Shown here: positions 8,632 through 15,931 of the stretch, in pieces
Layout of the letters: each line of letters begins with the position of its first letter
Position numbering within the stretch: the first letter of the stretch is position 1
Source: Pseudomonas shahriarae
GTDB taxonomy: Bacteria > Pseudomonadota > Gammaproteobacteria > Pseudomonadales > Pseudomonadaceae
Assembly (NCBI RefSeq): GCF_014268455.2
Contig: NZ_CP077085.1
Span: 5,435,001-5,499,000 of the forward strand
Length of the DNA: 64,000 nt
Reading direction: 5' to 3'
The notes under the pieces: generated by a model
Seen by the model: the letters and a program-made list of their open reading frames with translations, nothing else
Database searches by the model: none
Told to the model about the DNA's origin: nothing
Made by a program: the position numbers and the translations under genes

Positions 8632-9525
8632 ATGAACACCAGCACCGAACACGCCCGGCTATTGCGCCTGGCCACCCGCGCCTCGGTCGGCGTGGCCAGT
8701 ATTCTGATTATCGGCAAAGCCATCGCCTGGTGGTTCAGTGGTTCGGTGAGCATGTTGGCCGGGCTGACCGATTCGCTGCTCGACGGCGTGACGTCACTGC
8801 TCAACCTGCTGGCGGTGCACTACGCGCTGCGCCCGGCGGATGATGATCACCGCTACGGACATGGCAAGGCGGAATCCCTGGCGGGCATGGCCCAGGCGCT
8901 GTTTATCGCCGGCAGCGCGGTATTGATCGCCTTCCAGGCGTACCAACGCCTGCAGCACCCGGAACCCGTGGGCGCGCCCTGGCTGAGTATTGCAGTGATT
9001 GTGATGTCGCTGGTGCTGACCGTGGCGCTGCTGGCCGTGCAACACCGGGTGATCCGCGAAACCGGCTCGAACGCGGTGCGCGCCGACTCGCTGCACTACC
9101 GTTCCGACTTGCTGCTCAATGGCAGCATTCTATTGGCGCTGGTGCTGGCGGCCTTCGGCTGGCATCAGGTCGATGCCTGGTTTGGCCTGGCGATCGCCCT
9201 GTACATCTTGTGGAGCGCGATCCAGATCGCCCGGGAAAGCTTTGCCGTGCTGATGGACGAAGAACTGCCGGCAGACGTCAGCCAGCACATGCTGGAACTG
9301 GCCTGTAGCGTGCCCGGCGTACTGGGTGCCCATGATTTGCGCACGCGGATTTCCGGCAACCACTGGTTTGTGCAGTTGCATCTGGAGTTGCCGGGGGAGT
9401 TGAGCTTGTCGGTAGCCCATGGCATCAGCGACCAGGCCGCCGATGCCATCCATCAGGCCTACCCACGGGCCGAGGTGCTGGTGCACGCCGACCCGCAGGA
9501 AGTGGTCACGGGCAGCAAGGCCTAG
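8632..9525 (+). CDS. Cation diffusion facilitator (FieF-type)
   Basis: 297 residues with six predicted membrane helices and a C-terminal cytoplasmic domain. The metal-binding residues of CDF transporters are in place: TDSLLDGVTS in helix 2 (two Asp), HRYGHGKAESLAG in the loop, and HYRSDLLLNGSIL in helix 5 (His/Asp). The C-terminal domain ends in a segment with AHDLRTRISGNHWFVQLHLEL. Such proteins export Zn2+ or Fe2+ in exchange for protons. The stop overlaps the stop of the convergent gene through the shared palindrome CTAG (9522-9525). Confidence 0.92.
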   Translation: MNTSTEHARLLRLATRASVGVASILIIGKAIAWWFSGSVSMLAGLTDSLLDGVTSLLNLLAVHYALRPADDDHRYGHGKAESLAGMAQALFIAGSAVLIAFQAYQRLQHPEPVGAPWLSIAVIVMSLVLTVALLAVQHRVIRETGSNAVRADSLHYRSDLLLNGSILLALVLAAFGWHQVDAWFGLAIALYILWSAIQIARESFAVLMDEELPADVSQHMLELACSVPGVLGAHDLRTRISGNHWFVQLHLELPGELSLSVAHGISDQAADAIHQAYPRAEVLVHADPQEVVTGSKA

Positions 9526-10505
9526 TAGGTCACCTGGTACCCGCGACTGCTCAGGCAGTTGCCCTGGGCCTGGCGGTAGGTTTGCACCACCGCCGGCGCA
9601 GGCGCGTAGGTGACGGTCTGGGGGTCGAAGCCGCTTTGCTGCACCGCCCAGCGATAGCAATCGTAACCGTCCTGCTGCACCTGGGCGGGAGATTGGCCAT
9701 TGGCGGGATAGGCCACCACGTCATACCCGTTGCCCTGGGGCGTCGGCTGCGGCGGCATGGCCACCGGCGGTTGCACCACCACGTACTGCTGGGTGCTGGT
9801 CTCGTAGCTGTAATAGGCGCCAGCGGCGAGGAAAAACAGCGCACTGCCGACCCACACTTCCCGCGCATAGTCCGGCAGGTAATGCACGCGGATCCCATAG
9901 GGTGGCGTGACTACGACGTAGCGCGGGCCCTGGGGCCGGTACCAATAGCCGCCCGAGAAAAAGTAATCCTGGCCGCGATAGGGCACACGGTAATTGCGGT
10001 CGGGGAAGCGGTCCACCGTGTAGCCGGGCCGATACTGCGGGCCGGGGCCCCAGCCGTTGCCATGGCCGTCGGGGCGGCCTGGCCAGCGGTTATCATTGGG
10101 GTGGCCGTTGTAGCCAGGCCGCGAGCCAGGGCCACCGGTTTGCCAATGCGGGTTGCCATCATTGCGCCGGGGAATGTCACGGTAGTTGCCCTGGCGCGGC
10201 TCCTGGGTCTGGCCCACGGAATCGGGCCGGCCCTGGATCGGCAGATTGCTCCCCGCCTGCGGTGCCGGGCGCGGCGCTTCATTACCTTGAGGGCGAGCCT
10301 GCCACTGGCCGTTCTGGCCGGCGCGCTCTACCGGTTGGTTTTGCGGGCGCGGCTGGCTGTGTTCCGGCCCCCGCTCATGCGGTCCACCACCGCCCTGCGG
10401 GCCTTGCCCCTGGCGGGGTGCGTTGTCTCGTTCGTCGGCCATCACCTGCGTGCCCAAGGTGACCATCAACACACCTACACCTGCCAAACGCCAGATGCGC
10501 TTCAT
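9522..10505 (-). CDS. Secreted DUF6515-type protein, proline/glycine-rich
   Basis: 327 residues from ATG 10505, chosen because GAGGA lies just upstream. An N-terminal signal peptide (RIWRLAGVGVLMVTLGTQVMA) is followed by about 130 residues very rich in Gln, Pro, Arg, Gly and Asn, a low-complexity region. A folded domain with many Tyr follows (FFSGGYWYRPQGPRYVVVTPP), a short hydrophobic segment (SALFFLAAGAYYSY), and a Cys-containing C-terminus with DGYDCYRWAVQQSGFDPQ. It is likely periplasmic or outer-membrane associated, with unknown function. A strong minus-strand terminator 97 bp upstream (10602-10636) may belong to its leader. Confidence 0.8.
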   Translation of the reverse strand: MKRIWRLAGVGVLMVTLGTQVMADERDNAPRQGQGPQGGGGPHERGPEHSQPRPQNQPVERAGQNGQWQARPQGNEAPRPAPQAGSNLPIQGRPDSVGQTQEPRQGNYRDIPRRNDGNPHWQTGGPGSRPGYNGHPNDNRWPGRPDGHGNGWGPGPQYRPGYTVDRFPDRNYRVPYRGQDYFFSGGYWYRPQGPRYVVVTPPYGIRVHYLPDYAREVWVGSALFFLAAGAYYSYETSTQQYVVVQPPVAMPPQPTPQGNGYDVVAYPANGQSPAQVQQDGYDCYRWAVQQSGFDPQTVTYAPAPAVVQTYRQAQGNCLSSRGYQVTY

Positions 10506-10601
10506 GCTATTCCTCACTGCGGATTAGGGCCTGTGCATGAGACTGGAAAAGCCGGGCCCGGTTCTGCGACAGGTTATCAGTCACCAGCACAATTTTCGCC
10601 G

Positions 10602-10636
10602 GCAAAAGAAAAGGGGCGACCCGTCGGTCGCCCCTT
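10602..10636 (-). terminator. Strong intrinsic terminator with no obvious gene before it
   Basis: A perfect 11-bp stem (AAGGGGCGACC at 10611-10621 with GGTCGCCCCTT at 10626-10636, loop of 4). Read on the minus strand it runs into TTTTCTTTTG. It lies upstream of the start of the minus-strand gene at 10505 and downstream of a 280-bp stretch with no convincing coding sequence. It therefore ends either an unannotated small RNA or a prematurely stopped leader of that gene. Confidence 0.85.
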
Positions 10637-10815
10637 GAGAACTTCGTCCTGGCTCAACGCTTATGACGTTGGCTCACCTCACGCCGTCTTGTGGACAGTG
10701 TGCAGCCCGGGGGCCGGCACAACCCGGTGGGGTTGGCGGGCCGCAGCCGGCCTGATTGGGCGGGCTGCTGTGGACTCTATGTCCGGGCAGTGATTCTGTT
10801 GGTAATCATAGGCGT
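10637..10815 (-). ncRNA. Candidate small RNA or leader RNA ending at the 10602 terminator
   Basis: The 416-bp space between 10506 and 10922 has no supported protein gene. On the minus strand, upstream of the strong terminator, there are short self-complementary elements (GGAC...GTCC near 10770, GGCCG...CGGCC near 10745, CAACG...CGTTG near 10665). A TATGAT element lies at about 10808, but I see no convincing -35 box. This is consistent with a structured RNA of about 200 nt, or with a regulated leader of the gene at 9522-10505. I do not recognise the family. A 10-codon reading frame starting ATGATTACCAAC lies in it. Confidence 0.3.
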
Positions 10816-10860
10816 GAGGGCCCGACAGATGATTGCGAAGATTGCGTCAATAAACAGTGC

Positions 10861-10890
10861 TTGCGCAATTTTTAACCCTGGATAGATAAT
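10861..10890 (+). promoter_or_regulatory. Candidate sigma-70 promoter of the second Lrp gene
   Basis: TTGCGC (10861-10866) and GATAAT (10885-10890) are separated by 18 bp, about 33 bp upstream of the ATG at 10923, in an AT-rich stretch. Confidence 0.4.
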
Positions 10891-10922
10891 TCGCAGCAAT
10901 AGTTACGACAAAGGCCAGCCCC

Positions 10923-11402
10923 ATGAGCAAACTTGACCGATACGACCTGAGTATTTTGGCGGAATTACAGCGCGACGCGAGGATCTCCAACCAGGAGCTG
11001 GCCGAGCGGATCGGCCTGTCACCGTCACCCTGCTCACGCCGGGTCAAGCAATTGGAGGACGACGGCTACATCTCACGCCAGGTCGCCCTGCTCGACCGCA
11101 AGATGCTGGGCCTGAGCCTCACGGCCTACGTGTTGATCGGCATGGACCGACACACGCCCGAACGTTTCGAGAACTTTGAAGCGGCGATCCGCACCTTGCC
11201 GCAAGTGTTGGAATGCAGCCTGGTCACCGGGATGGATGCCGACTATCAGCTGAAGGTGGTGGTGCCGGATATGGACCACTATCAAAAACTGCTGCTGGGG
11301 CACCTGACCCGGATTGAGGGCGTGACCAGCGTGCGCTCCAGCTTTGTGCTGAACCAGGTGCTCAACAGCACGGAGTTACCGTTGACTCACCTGCGGACCT
11401 AA
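10923..11402 (+). CDS. Lrp/AsnC family transcriptional regulator
   Basis: 159 residues. The N-terminal helix-turn-helix (MSKLDRYDLSILAELQRDAR, then LAERIGLSPSPCSRRVKQLE) carries the SPSPCSRR recognition helix found in the Lrp branch. The C-terminal RAM domain contains CSLVTGMDADYQLKVVVPDM, matching the usual ligand-binding G-D-DY pattern. AAGG precedes the ATG. No target gene is adjacent downstream; the divergent region upstream holds the possible small RNA. It differs clearly from the Lrp at 555 and is not a recent duplicate. Confidence 0.92.
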   Translation: MSKLDRYDLSILAELQRDARISNQELAERIGLSPSPCSRRVKQLEDDGYISRQVALLDRKMLGLSLTAYVLIGMDRHTPERFENFEAAIRTLPQVLECSLVTGMDADYQLKVVVPDMDHYQKLLLGHLTRIEGVTSVRSSFVLNQVLNSTELPLTHLRT

Positions 11403-11419
11403 GACGCCCCACCCATCCC

Positions 11420-11491
11420 ATGTGGGAGCGGGCTTGCCCGCGATAGCGGTCTTGCAGGCACACCGCTATCGCAGGCAAGCCAGCTGCCACT
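11420..11491. repeat. REP doublet with arms from two families
   Basis: The left arm TGTGGGAGCGGGCTTGCCCG then CGATAGCGG is of the GGGCTTGCCCG type. The right arm CCGCTATCGCAGGCAAGCCA then GCTGCCAC is of the GGCTTGCCTG type. The spacer between arms is short. Confidence 0.85.
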
Positions 11492-11602
11492 TTTTGCCCA
11501 TGTTCAGGCAATGACATCAGGGTGCGACGCACCGACGCAGGTCAACTTTGAACCTGCCCCCTTGCCTTATACTCCGCGCCTGCCTTTGTCGGAAACTGCC
11601 CA

Positions 11603-11821
11603 ATGAATTCGATTGACCCCGTGCTGTTTGAAGAGTGGATGATGACCGGCCTGGTCACCATCCTGATCATTTTCATGGGCTTTATCGTCTGGGACCTGGC
11701 GAAGAAATCCAAGGCCGGGCGCTTTGGCTCGCTGATTCTGTTCTTCGTGCTGGGCCTGGGCGTGGCCGCGTTTATCATCAAGAGCGTGGTGATCGGCCTG
11801 ATTGAGTCCGGGGCTTTATAA
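11603..11821 (+). CDS. DUF2788 small membrane protein
   Basis: 72 residues with two hydrophobic helices ([17 protein letters not shown] and [20 protein letters not shown]) separated by a short basic loop (KKSKAGR), so the loop is predicted on the cytoplasmic side. The N-terminus is acidic. This matches DUF2788 proteins, which are widespread in gamma-proteobacteria without a known role. GGAA lies upstream of the ATG. Its TAA stop directly abuts the TAA of the convergent rluE gene (TTATAA, 11816-11821), leaving no space for a separate terminator. Confidence 0.85.
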   Translation: MNSIDPVLFEEWMMTGLVTILIIFMGFIVWDLAKKSKAGRFGSLILFFVLGLGVAAFIIKSVVIGLIESGAL

Positions 11822-12451
11822 GCGCGCCGGCACTTCGCGGTACTGGCCTTGGCCCAGGCCTTCAATCGACCAGTCGCCGATTTTCACCCGCACCAGACGC
11901 AAGGTCGGCAAGCCCACGGCGGCGGTCATGCGCCGTACTTGACGGTTGCGCCCCTCGCGAATCACCAGCTCCAGCCAATAGGTCGGGATGTTTTTACGAA
12001 AACGTACCGGCGGGTTGCGCGGCCAGAGTACCGGCTCGTCCAGTCGCCGGGCTTCAGCCGGCAAGGTCATGCCATCGTTCAACTCCACACCGGCGCGCAG
12101 ACGTTGCAGATGCTCCTCGGTGGGCTCGCCCTCCACCTGCACCCAATAGGTTTTCGCCAGTTTGTGCTTGGGGTCGGCAATCCGCGCCTGTAACTGGCCA
12201 TCGTTGGTCAGCAGCAACAGGCCTTCACTGTCCCGGTCCAGGCGCCCAGCCGGGTAGATGCCCGGGATATCAATAAAATCCTTGAGCGTGGCGCGACCGC
12301 CTTCGTCACTGAACTGGGTCAGCACATCAAAAGGTTTATTGAACAGGATCAGCTTCGGCTCGGCCGGCGGCGCCTTGGCGACACGGCGAGCAGCGGCATG
12401 GGGAGGTTTCACGCCAGGGCGGCGCGAGTCAGGGCGGGCAGGACGGGACAT
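11816..12451 (-). CDS. rluE: 23S rRNA pseudouridine synthase RluE-type
   Basis: 211 residues. The family catalytic motif [20 protein letters not shown] carries the nucleophilic Asp (about residue 78) and is preceded by a [15 protein letters not shown] strand. The C-terminus has [13 protein letters not shown], the conserved RNA-binding stretch. Absence of an N-terminal S4 domain and the Q-F-S pattern fit the RluE (23S U2457) group better than RluB or RsuA. The first ~30 residues are basic and Pro/Ala-rich and probably disordered. The specific target is assigned by similarity only. Confidence 0.88.
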   Translation of the reverse strand: MSRPARPDSRRPGVKPPHAAARRVAKAPPAEPKLILFNKPFDVLTQFSDEGGRATLKDFIDIPGIYPAGRLDRDSEGLLLLTNDGQLQARIADPKHKLAKTYWVQVEGEPTEEHLQRLRAGVELNDGMTLPAEARRLDEPVLWPRNPPVRFRKNIPTYWLELVIREGRNRQVRRMTAAVGLPTLRLVRVKIGDWSIEGLGQGQYREVPARL

Positions 12452-12521
12452 GGCAATGGAACATCTAACGGTCAGGACCGACCATGCTAGTGGCCTGACC
12501 GTTAAATAACCACCCCGCTAT

Positions 12522-13985
12522 TTAGCGGAACGGCGGCTCGTCAAAGCTGCGCAGCTTGCGCGAGTGCAACGAGTTGAGCTCGGTGCGCAACAAGTCCACT
12601 GCCTCGATACCGATCTTCAAGTGCTGGCTCACAGCCCGTTCATAGAACGCGTTGGCCGAACCTGGCAACTTGATTTCACTGTGCAACGGCTTATCCGACA
12701 CGCACAGCAATGTGCCGTAAGGCACCCGCAAACGGTAGCCTTGCGCGGCGATGGTGCCGCTCTCCATATCCACGGCCACGGCGCGGGACAGGTTGATCAG
12801 CGGCCGCTCCTGGGCCCAGCGCAGTTCCCAGTTGCGATCGTCGTAGGTCAACACGGTACCGGTGCGCAGGCGCTTTTTCAGTTGCTCGCCCTTCTCGCCC
12901 GTGACGTTAGCCGCCGCTTGTTGCAATGCCATCTGCACTTCGGCCAGGGCCGGGATCGGAATGTTCGGCGGCACCACGCGGTCGAGAATGCCGTCGCGCC
13001 GCATATAAGCGTGGGCCAGCACATAGTCACCGATGGTCTGGGATTGGCGCAGGCCACCACAGTGGCCAATCATCAGCCAGCAATGGGGACGCAACACCGC
13101 CAGGTGGTCGGTGATGTTCTTGGCGTTGGACGGGCCGACACCGATGTTGACCAGGGTCACGCCGTGACCGTCACTGGCCTGCAAGTGGTAGGCCGGCATC
13201 TGATAACGGTGCCAGACCACGCCTGCGGCGATGGCAGACGCTTCACCATGGTCCATGCCTTTTTCGATGATCACATTGCCCGGCAACACCATGCGGATAA
13301 AGCGTGGGTCGCTGCGCAACTGTTCCAAGCCATGGACGATGAACTGGTCGACATAGCGGTGGTAGTTGGTCAGCAGAATCCATGGCTGCACATGGCGCCA
13401 GTCGCTGCCGGTGTAGTGCACCAGGCGACGCAGGGAAAAGTCCACGCGGGCCGCATCGAACAGTGCCAGGGGCAGTGGGTCGGTGTTTTCCCAGTCATAC
13501 AGGCCATCGGCGATGCCATCGGTGGCGGCAGACAGGTCGGTGCTGGGGAACACCCGTGCCAGGGTCGCGGCCGTTACACCGGAGCCGGCCAGTTCATCGC
13601 CCTGCTCGACCACGTACGGATAAGGGATGTTCTGCTGGCTGACGCCCACTTCCACCGTCACGGTGAAGTCGTGCATCAGCGGCACCAGTTGTTCCAGCAG
13701 GTATTTGCGAAACGCTGACGGATGGGTGACGGTGACGCTGTAAGTGCCCGGCAACTGCACCTTGGCATACGCGCGGGTGGTCTGTGGGACTTCGCCGTGG
13801 CAGTGGTAGGTCAGGCGCAGTTCCGGATAGCGAAACAGAGCACGCTGTGCGGCGTCGGGCTCGACGCGATCCTTGAGGTATTGCTTGAGGGCCTGGTTGA
13901 GCGCGCCGGTAGCACGCTCATGCAGAGCCGCCAGCCGGTCCACGGCCTCTTCGGCGGTTTGAACGACAACAAAAGCTTCGGTCAC
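12522..13985 (-). CDS. amn: AMP nucleosidase
   Basis: 487 residues, the full length of bacterial AMP nucleosidases. The N-terminal AMP-nucleosidase domain (to about residue 180) precedes a nucleoside-phosphorylase-like domain with LVNIGVGPSNAKNITDHLAV, the GHCGGLR loop and AVDMESGTIAAQGYRLRVPY, the purine/ribose-binding part. It splits AMP into adenine and ribose 5-phosphate. The start is a GTG at 13985, preceded by AGGAAG at a good distance. It stands alone between rluE and a REP doublet and is probably a single-gene unit. Confidence 0.93.
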   Translation of the reverse strand: MTEAFVVVQTAEEAVDRLAALHERATGALNQALKQYLKDRVEPDAAQRALFRYPELRLTYHCHGEVPQTTRAYAKVQLPGTYSVTVTHPSAFRKYLLEQLVPLMHDFTVTVEVGVSQQNIPYPYVVEQGDELAGSGVTAATLARVFPSTDLSAATDGIADGLYDWENTDPLPLALFDAARVDFSLRRLVHYTGSDWRHVQPWILLTNYHRYVDQFIVHGLEQLRSDPRFIRMVLPGNVIIEKGMDHGEASAIAAGVVWHRYQMPAYHLQASDGHGVTLVNIGVGPSNAKNITDHLAVLRPHCWLMIGHCGGLRQSQTIGDYVLAHAYMRRDGILDRVVPPNIPIPALAEVQMALQQAAANVTGEKGEQLKKRLRTGTVLTYDDRNWELRWAQERPLINLSRAVAVDMESGTIAAQGYRLRVPYGTLLCVSDKPLHSEIKLPGSANAFYERAVSQHLKIGIEAVDLLRTELNSLHSRKLRSFDEPPFR

Positions 13986-14087
13986 GGTAGGCTTCCTGTT
14001 TTCTTACATGCAGGAGGTCATCTTGCCTGCATCGCTGCCAGACGCAAACTCTGAATTGGAATGCCCACTGAAGATCAATGCAACCGC

Positions 14088-14176
14088 TGTAGGAGCTGGC
14101 TTGCCTGCGATGGCAGCGGGTCAGCCAATATAGAGGTGGCTGACCCGCTGCCATCGCAGGCAAGCCAGCTCCCAGA
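14088..14176. repeat. REP doublet with perfect 36-bp inverted arms
   Basis: The left arm begins GGAGCTGGCTTGCCTGCGAT and continues to TCAGCCA; the right arm is its exact reverse complement over 36 bp, with a 9-base loop (ATATAGAGG). On the plus strand it is followed by GATTTTTT. It separates two minus-strand genes. Confidence 0.92.
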
Positions 14177-14193
14177 TTTTTTACCGGTTTTAT

Positions 14194-15843
14194 TCAGAGA
14201 GACGGAGTTGAGCGGGTGACGATGGCCTGCACATCCACGCCTCGTGGCAAGGTGCCATATACCCGCCCCGACGACTCGCCCAAGCGGCTGGCTATAAACC
14301 CATCGCTGACACTGGCATTGCCCGCCTCCAGCAGCAATTTGGCCTGCAGGGCCACGGCAATATCCTCGGTCAACTGCCGCGCCCGGTACTGGATATCCTG
14401 GGTGTCCATAAACGCCGACTTCAATTGCTCGATATGTCGGGCCAGGCGTTTATCGCCATGCCCATCGCCCAGTTCGACAAACAATGTCTCCAGCACACCG
14501 GGCTCTTTCGACAAGGCCCGCAGCACGTCCAGGCATTGCACGTTGCCGGAACCTTCCCACGTCGAATTGACCGGCGCCTCACGGTACAGGCGCGGCAGGA
14601 TGCTGTCCTCGACATAGCCGGCGCCGCCCATGCATTCGGCGGCTTCGTTGATCATCGCCGGCGCACGCTTGCAGATCCAATACTTGCCCACCGCCGTCAC
14701 CAGCCGCGCGAACTTGGCTTCCTGCTCATCGGCCAGATGGTCCAGCGCCCGGCCCATACGCAGGCTCAAGGCCAGGGCCGCTTCACTTTCCAGGGCCAGG
14801 TCCGCCAGCACGTTCTGCATCAACGGCTGTTCACTGAGCACGCGGCCACCAACCAAACGATGGGCGCAATGATGGCTGGCCTGGGTCAGCGCCTGGCGCA
14901 TCAAGGAACTGGAGCCAACCATGCAGTCGAAACGGGTCATGGCCACCATCTCGATAATGGTCGGTACGCCACGGCCTTCTTCGCCGACCATCCACGCCAG
15001 GGCGCCGCGGAATTCGACTTCGCTGGAGGCGTTGGAGCAGTTGCCGAGTTTGTTTTTAAGGCGCTGGATATAGAACTGGTTACGCGTATCGTCCGGGCGC
15101 TGCCGGGGCAGTAGGAAACAGGTCAAACCCTTGTCAGTCTGAGCCAGGGTCAGGAAGGCGTCGCACATCGGCGCCGAACAGAACCACTTATGGCCCACCA
15201 GCTCATAGGGTTGGCCTGGGCCGCCGGCGCCCACGGGGTAGGCGCGGGTGGTATTGGCCCGGACATCGGTGCCGCCCTGTTTCTCGGTCATGGCCATGCC
15301 GATGGTTGCGCCGGCTTTATGGGCGATGCCGACATTGCGCGGGTCGTATTCAGTGTTGAGGATTTTCGGCAGCCAGGTGTCAGCCAGATCCGGCTGCAGG
15401 CGCAGGGCCGGCACGCAGGCGAAGGTCATGGTCAGCGGGCACCCCGTGCCAGCTTCGGCCTGGCTATGCAGGTAGGTCATGGCCGCGCGGGCGACATGGG
15501 CACCCGCCTGGGGATGGGCCCAGGGCAGCGAAGGCAGGCCATGCTCGACGGCGGTGCGCATCAGTTCGTGATAGGCCGGATGAAACTCCACCAGATCAAT
15601 GCGGTGACCATAGCGATCATGGCTGTTGAACACCGGCTTGTTCTGATTCGCCAGGAACCCCGCCGCCATCAGTGGCCCACCCGCCAAGGCGCCGTAGGCG
15701 TCGATGCGGGCCTCGGCCCAGCCTGCCCCAAAGCGCCGCGACCACTCCTGCAAGGGCAGGTCGAGGCGATACAAATTGGCGCCATCGAGTGACGGTGGCT
15801 GGTTGGTAACGTCGTGGGTTTCGGCGAACTGGTGCAGATTCAT
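14194..15843 (-). CDS. Acyl-CoA dehydrogenase, AidB-type
   Basis: 549 residues, longer than ordinary acyl-CoA dehydrogenases (~380) and matching the AidB/isovaleryl-CoA-dehydrogenase-like group. Visible features: an N-terminal AidB extension (QPPSLDGANLYRLDLPLQEW), a middle domain with GMAMTEKQGGTDVRANTT (flavin and substrate contacts), and MNEAAECMGG-type C-terminal contacts, here MINEAAECMGGAGYVEDS, followed by TWEGSGNVQCLDVLRAL. E. coli AidB binds DNA and is linked to alkylation protection; whether this one acts on acyl-CoA or DNA is not shown. The start has AGGAGG upstream. Confidence 0.9.
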   Translation of the reverse strand: MNLHQFAETHDVTNQPPSLDGANLYRLDLPLQEWSRRFGAGWAEARIDAYGALAGGPLMAAGFLANQNKPVFNSHDRYGHRIDLVEFHPAYHELMRTAVEHGLPSLPWAHPQAGAHVARAAMTYLHSQAEAGTGCPLTMTFACVPALRLQPDLADTWLPKILNTEYDPRNVGIAHKAGATIGMAMTEKQGGTDVRANTTRAYPVGAGGPGQPYELVGHKWFCSAPMCDAFLTLAQTDKGLTCFLLPRQRPDDTRNQFYIQRLKNKLGNCSNASSEVEFRGALAWMVGEEGRGVPTIIEMVAMTRFDCMVGSSSLMRQALTQASHHCAHRLVGGRVLSEQPLMQNVLADLALESEAALALSLRMGRALDHLADEQEAKFARLVTAVGKYWICKRAPAMINEAAECMGGAGYVEDSILPRLYREAPVNSTWEGSGNVQCLDVLRALSKEPGVLETLFVELGDGHGDKRLARHIEQLKSAFMDTQDIQYRARQLTEDIAVALQAKLLLEAGNASVSDGFIASRLGESSGRVYGTLPRGVDVQAIVTRSTPSL

Positions 15844-15931
15844 GACGGGCCTCCTGATAAAAGGCCGCGTTGATTGAGGCCTTGAATTCAGTTAAGCATC
15901 GTCACTGCGCTTAAAAAAGTGGCATAAGCGC

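Noticed and set aside
10691..10885. A 64-residue plus-strand reading frame in the 10.6-10.9 kb spacer
   Set aside because: No ribosome site, no recognisable motif, and it runs across the terminator-bearing non-coding region and the Lrp promoter.
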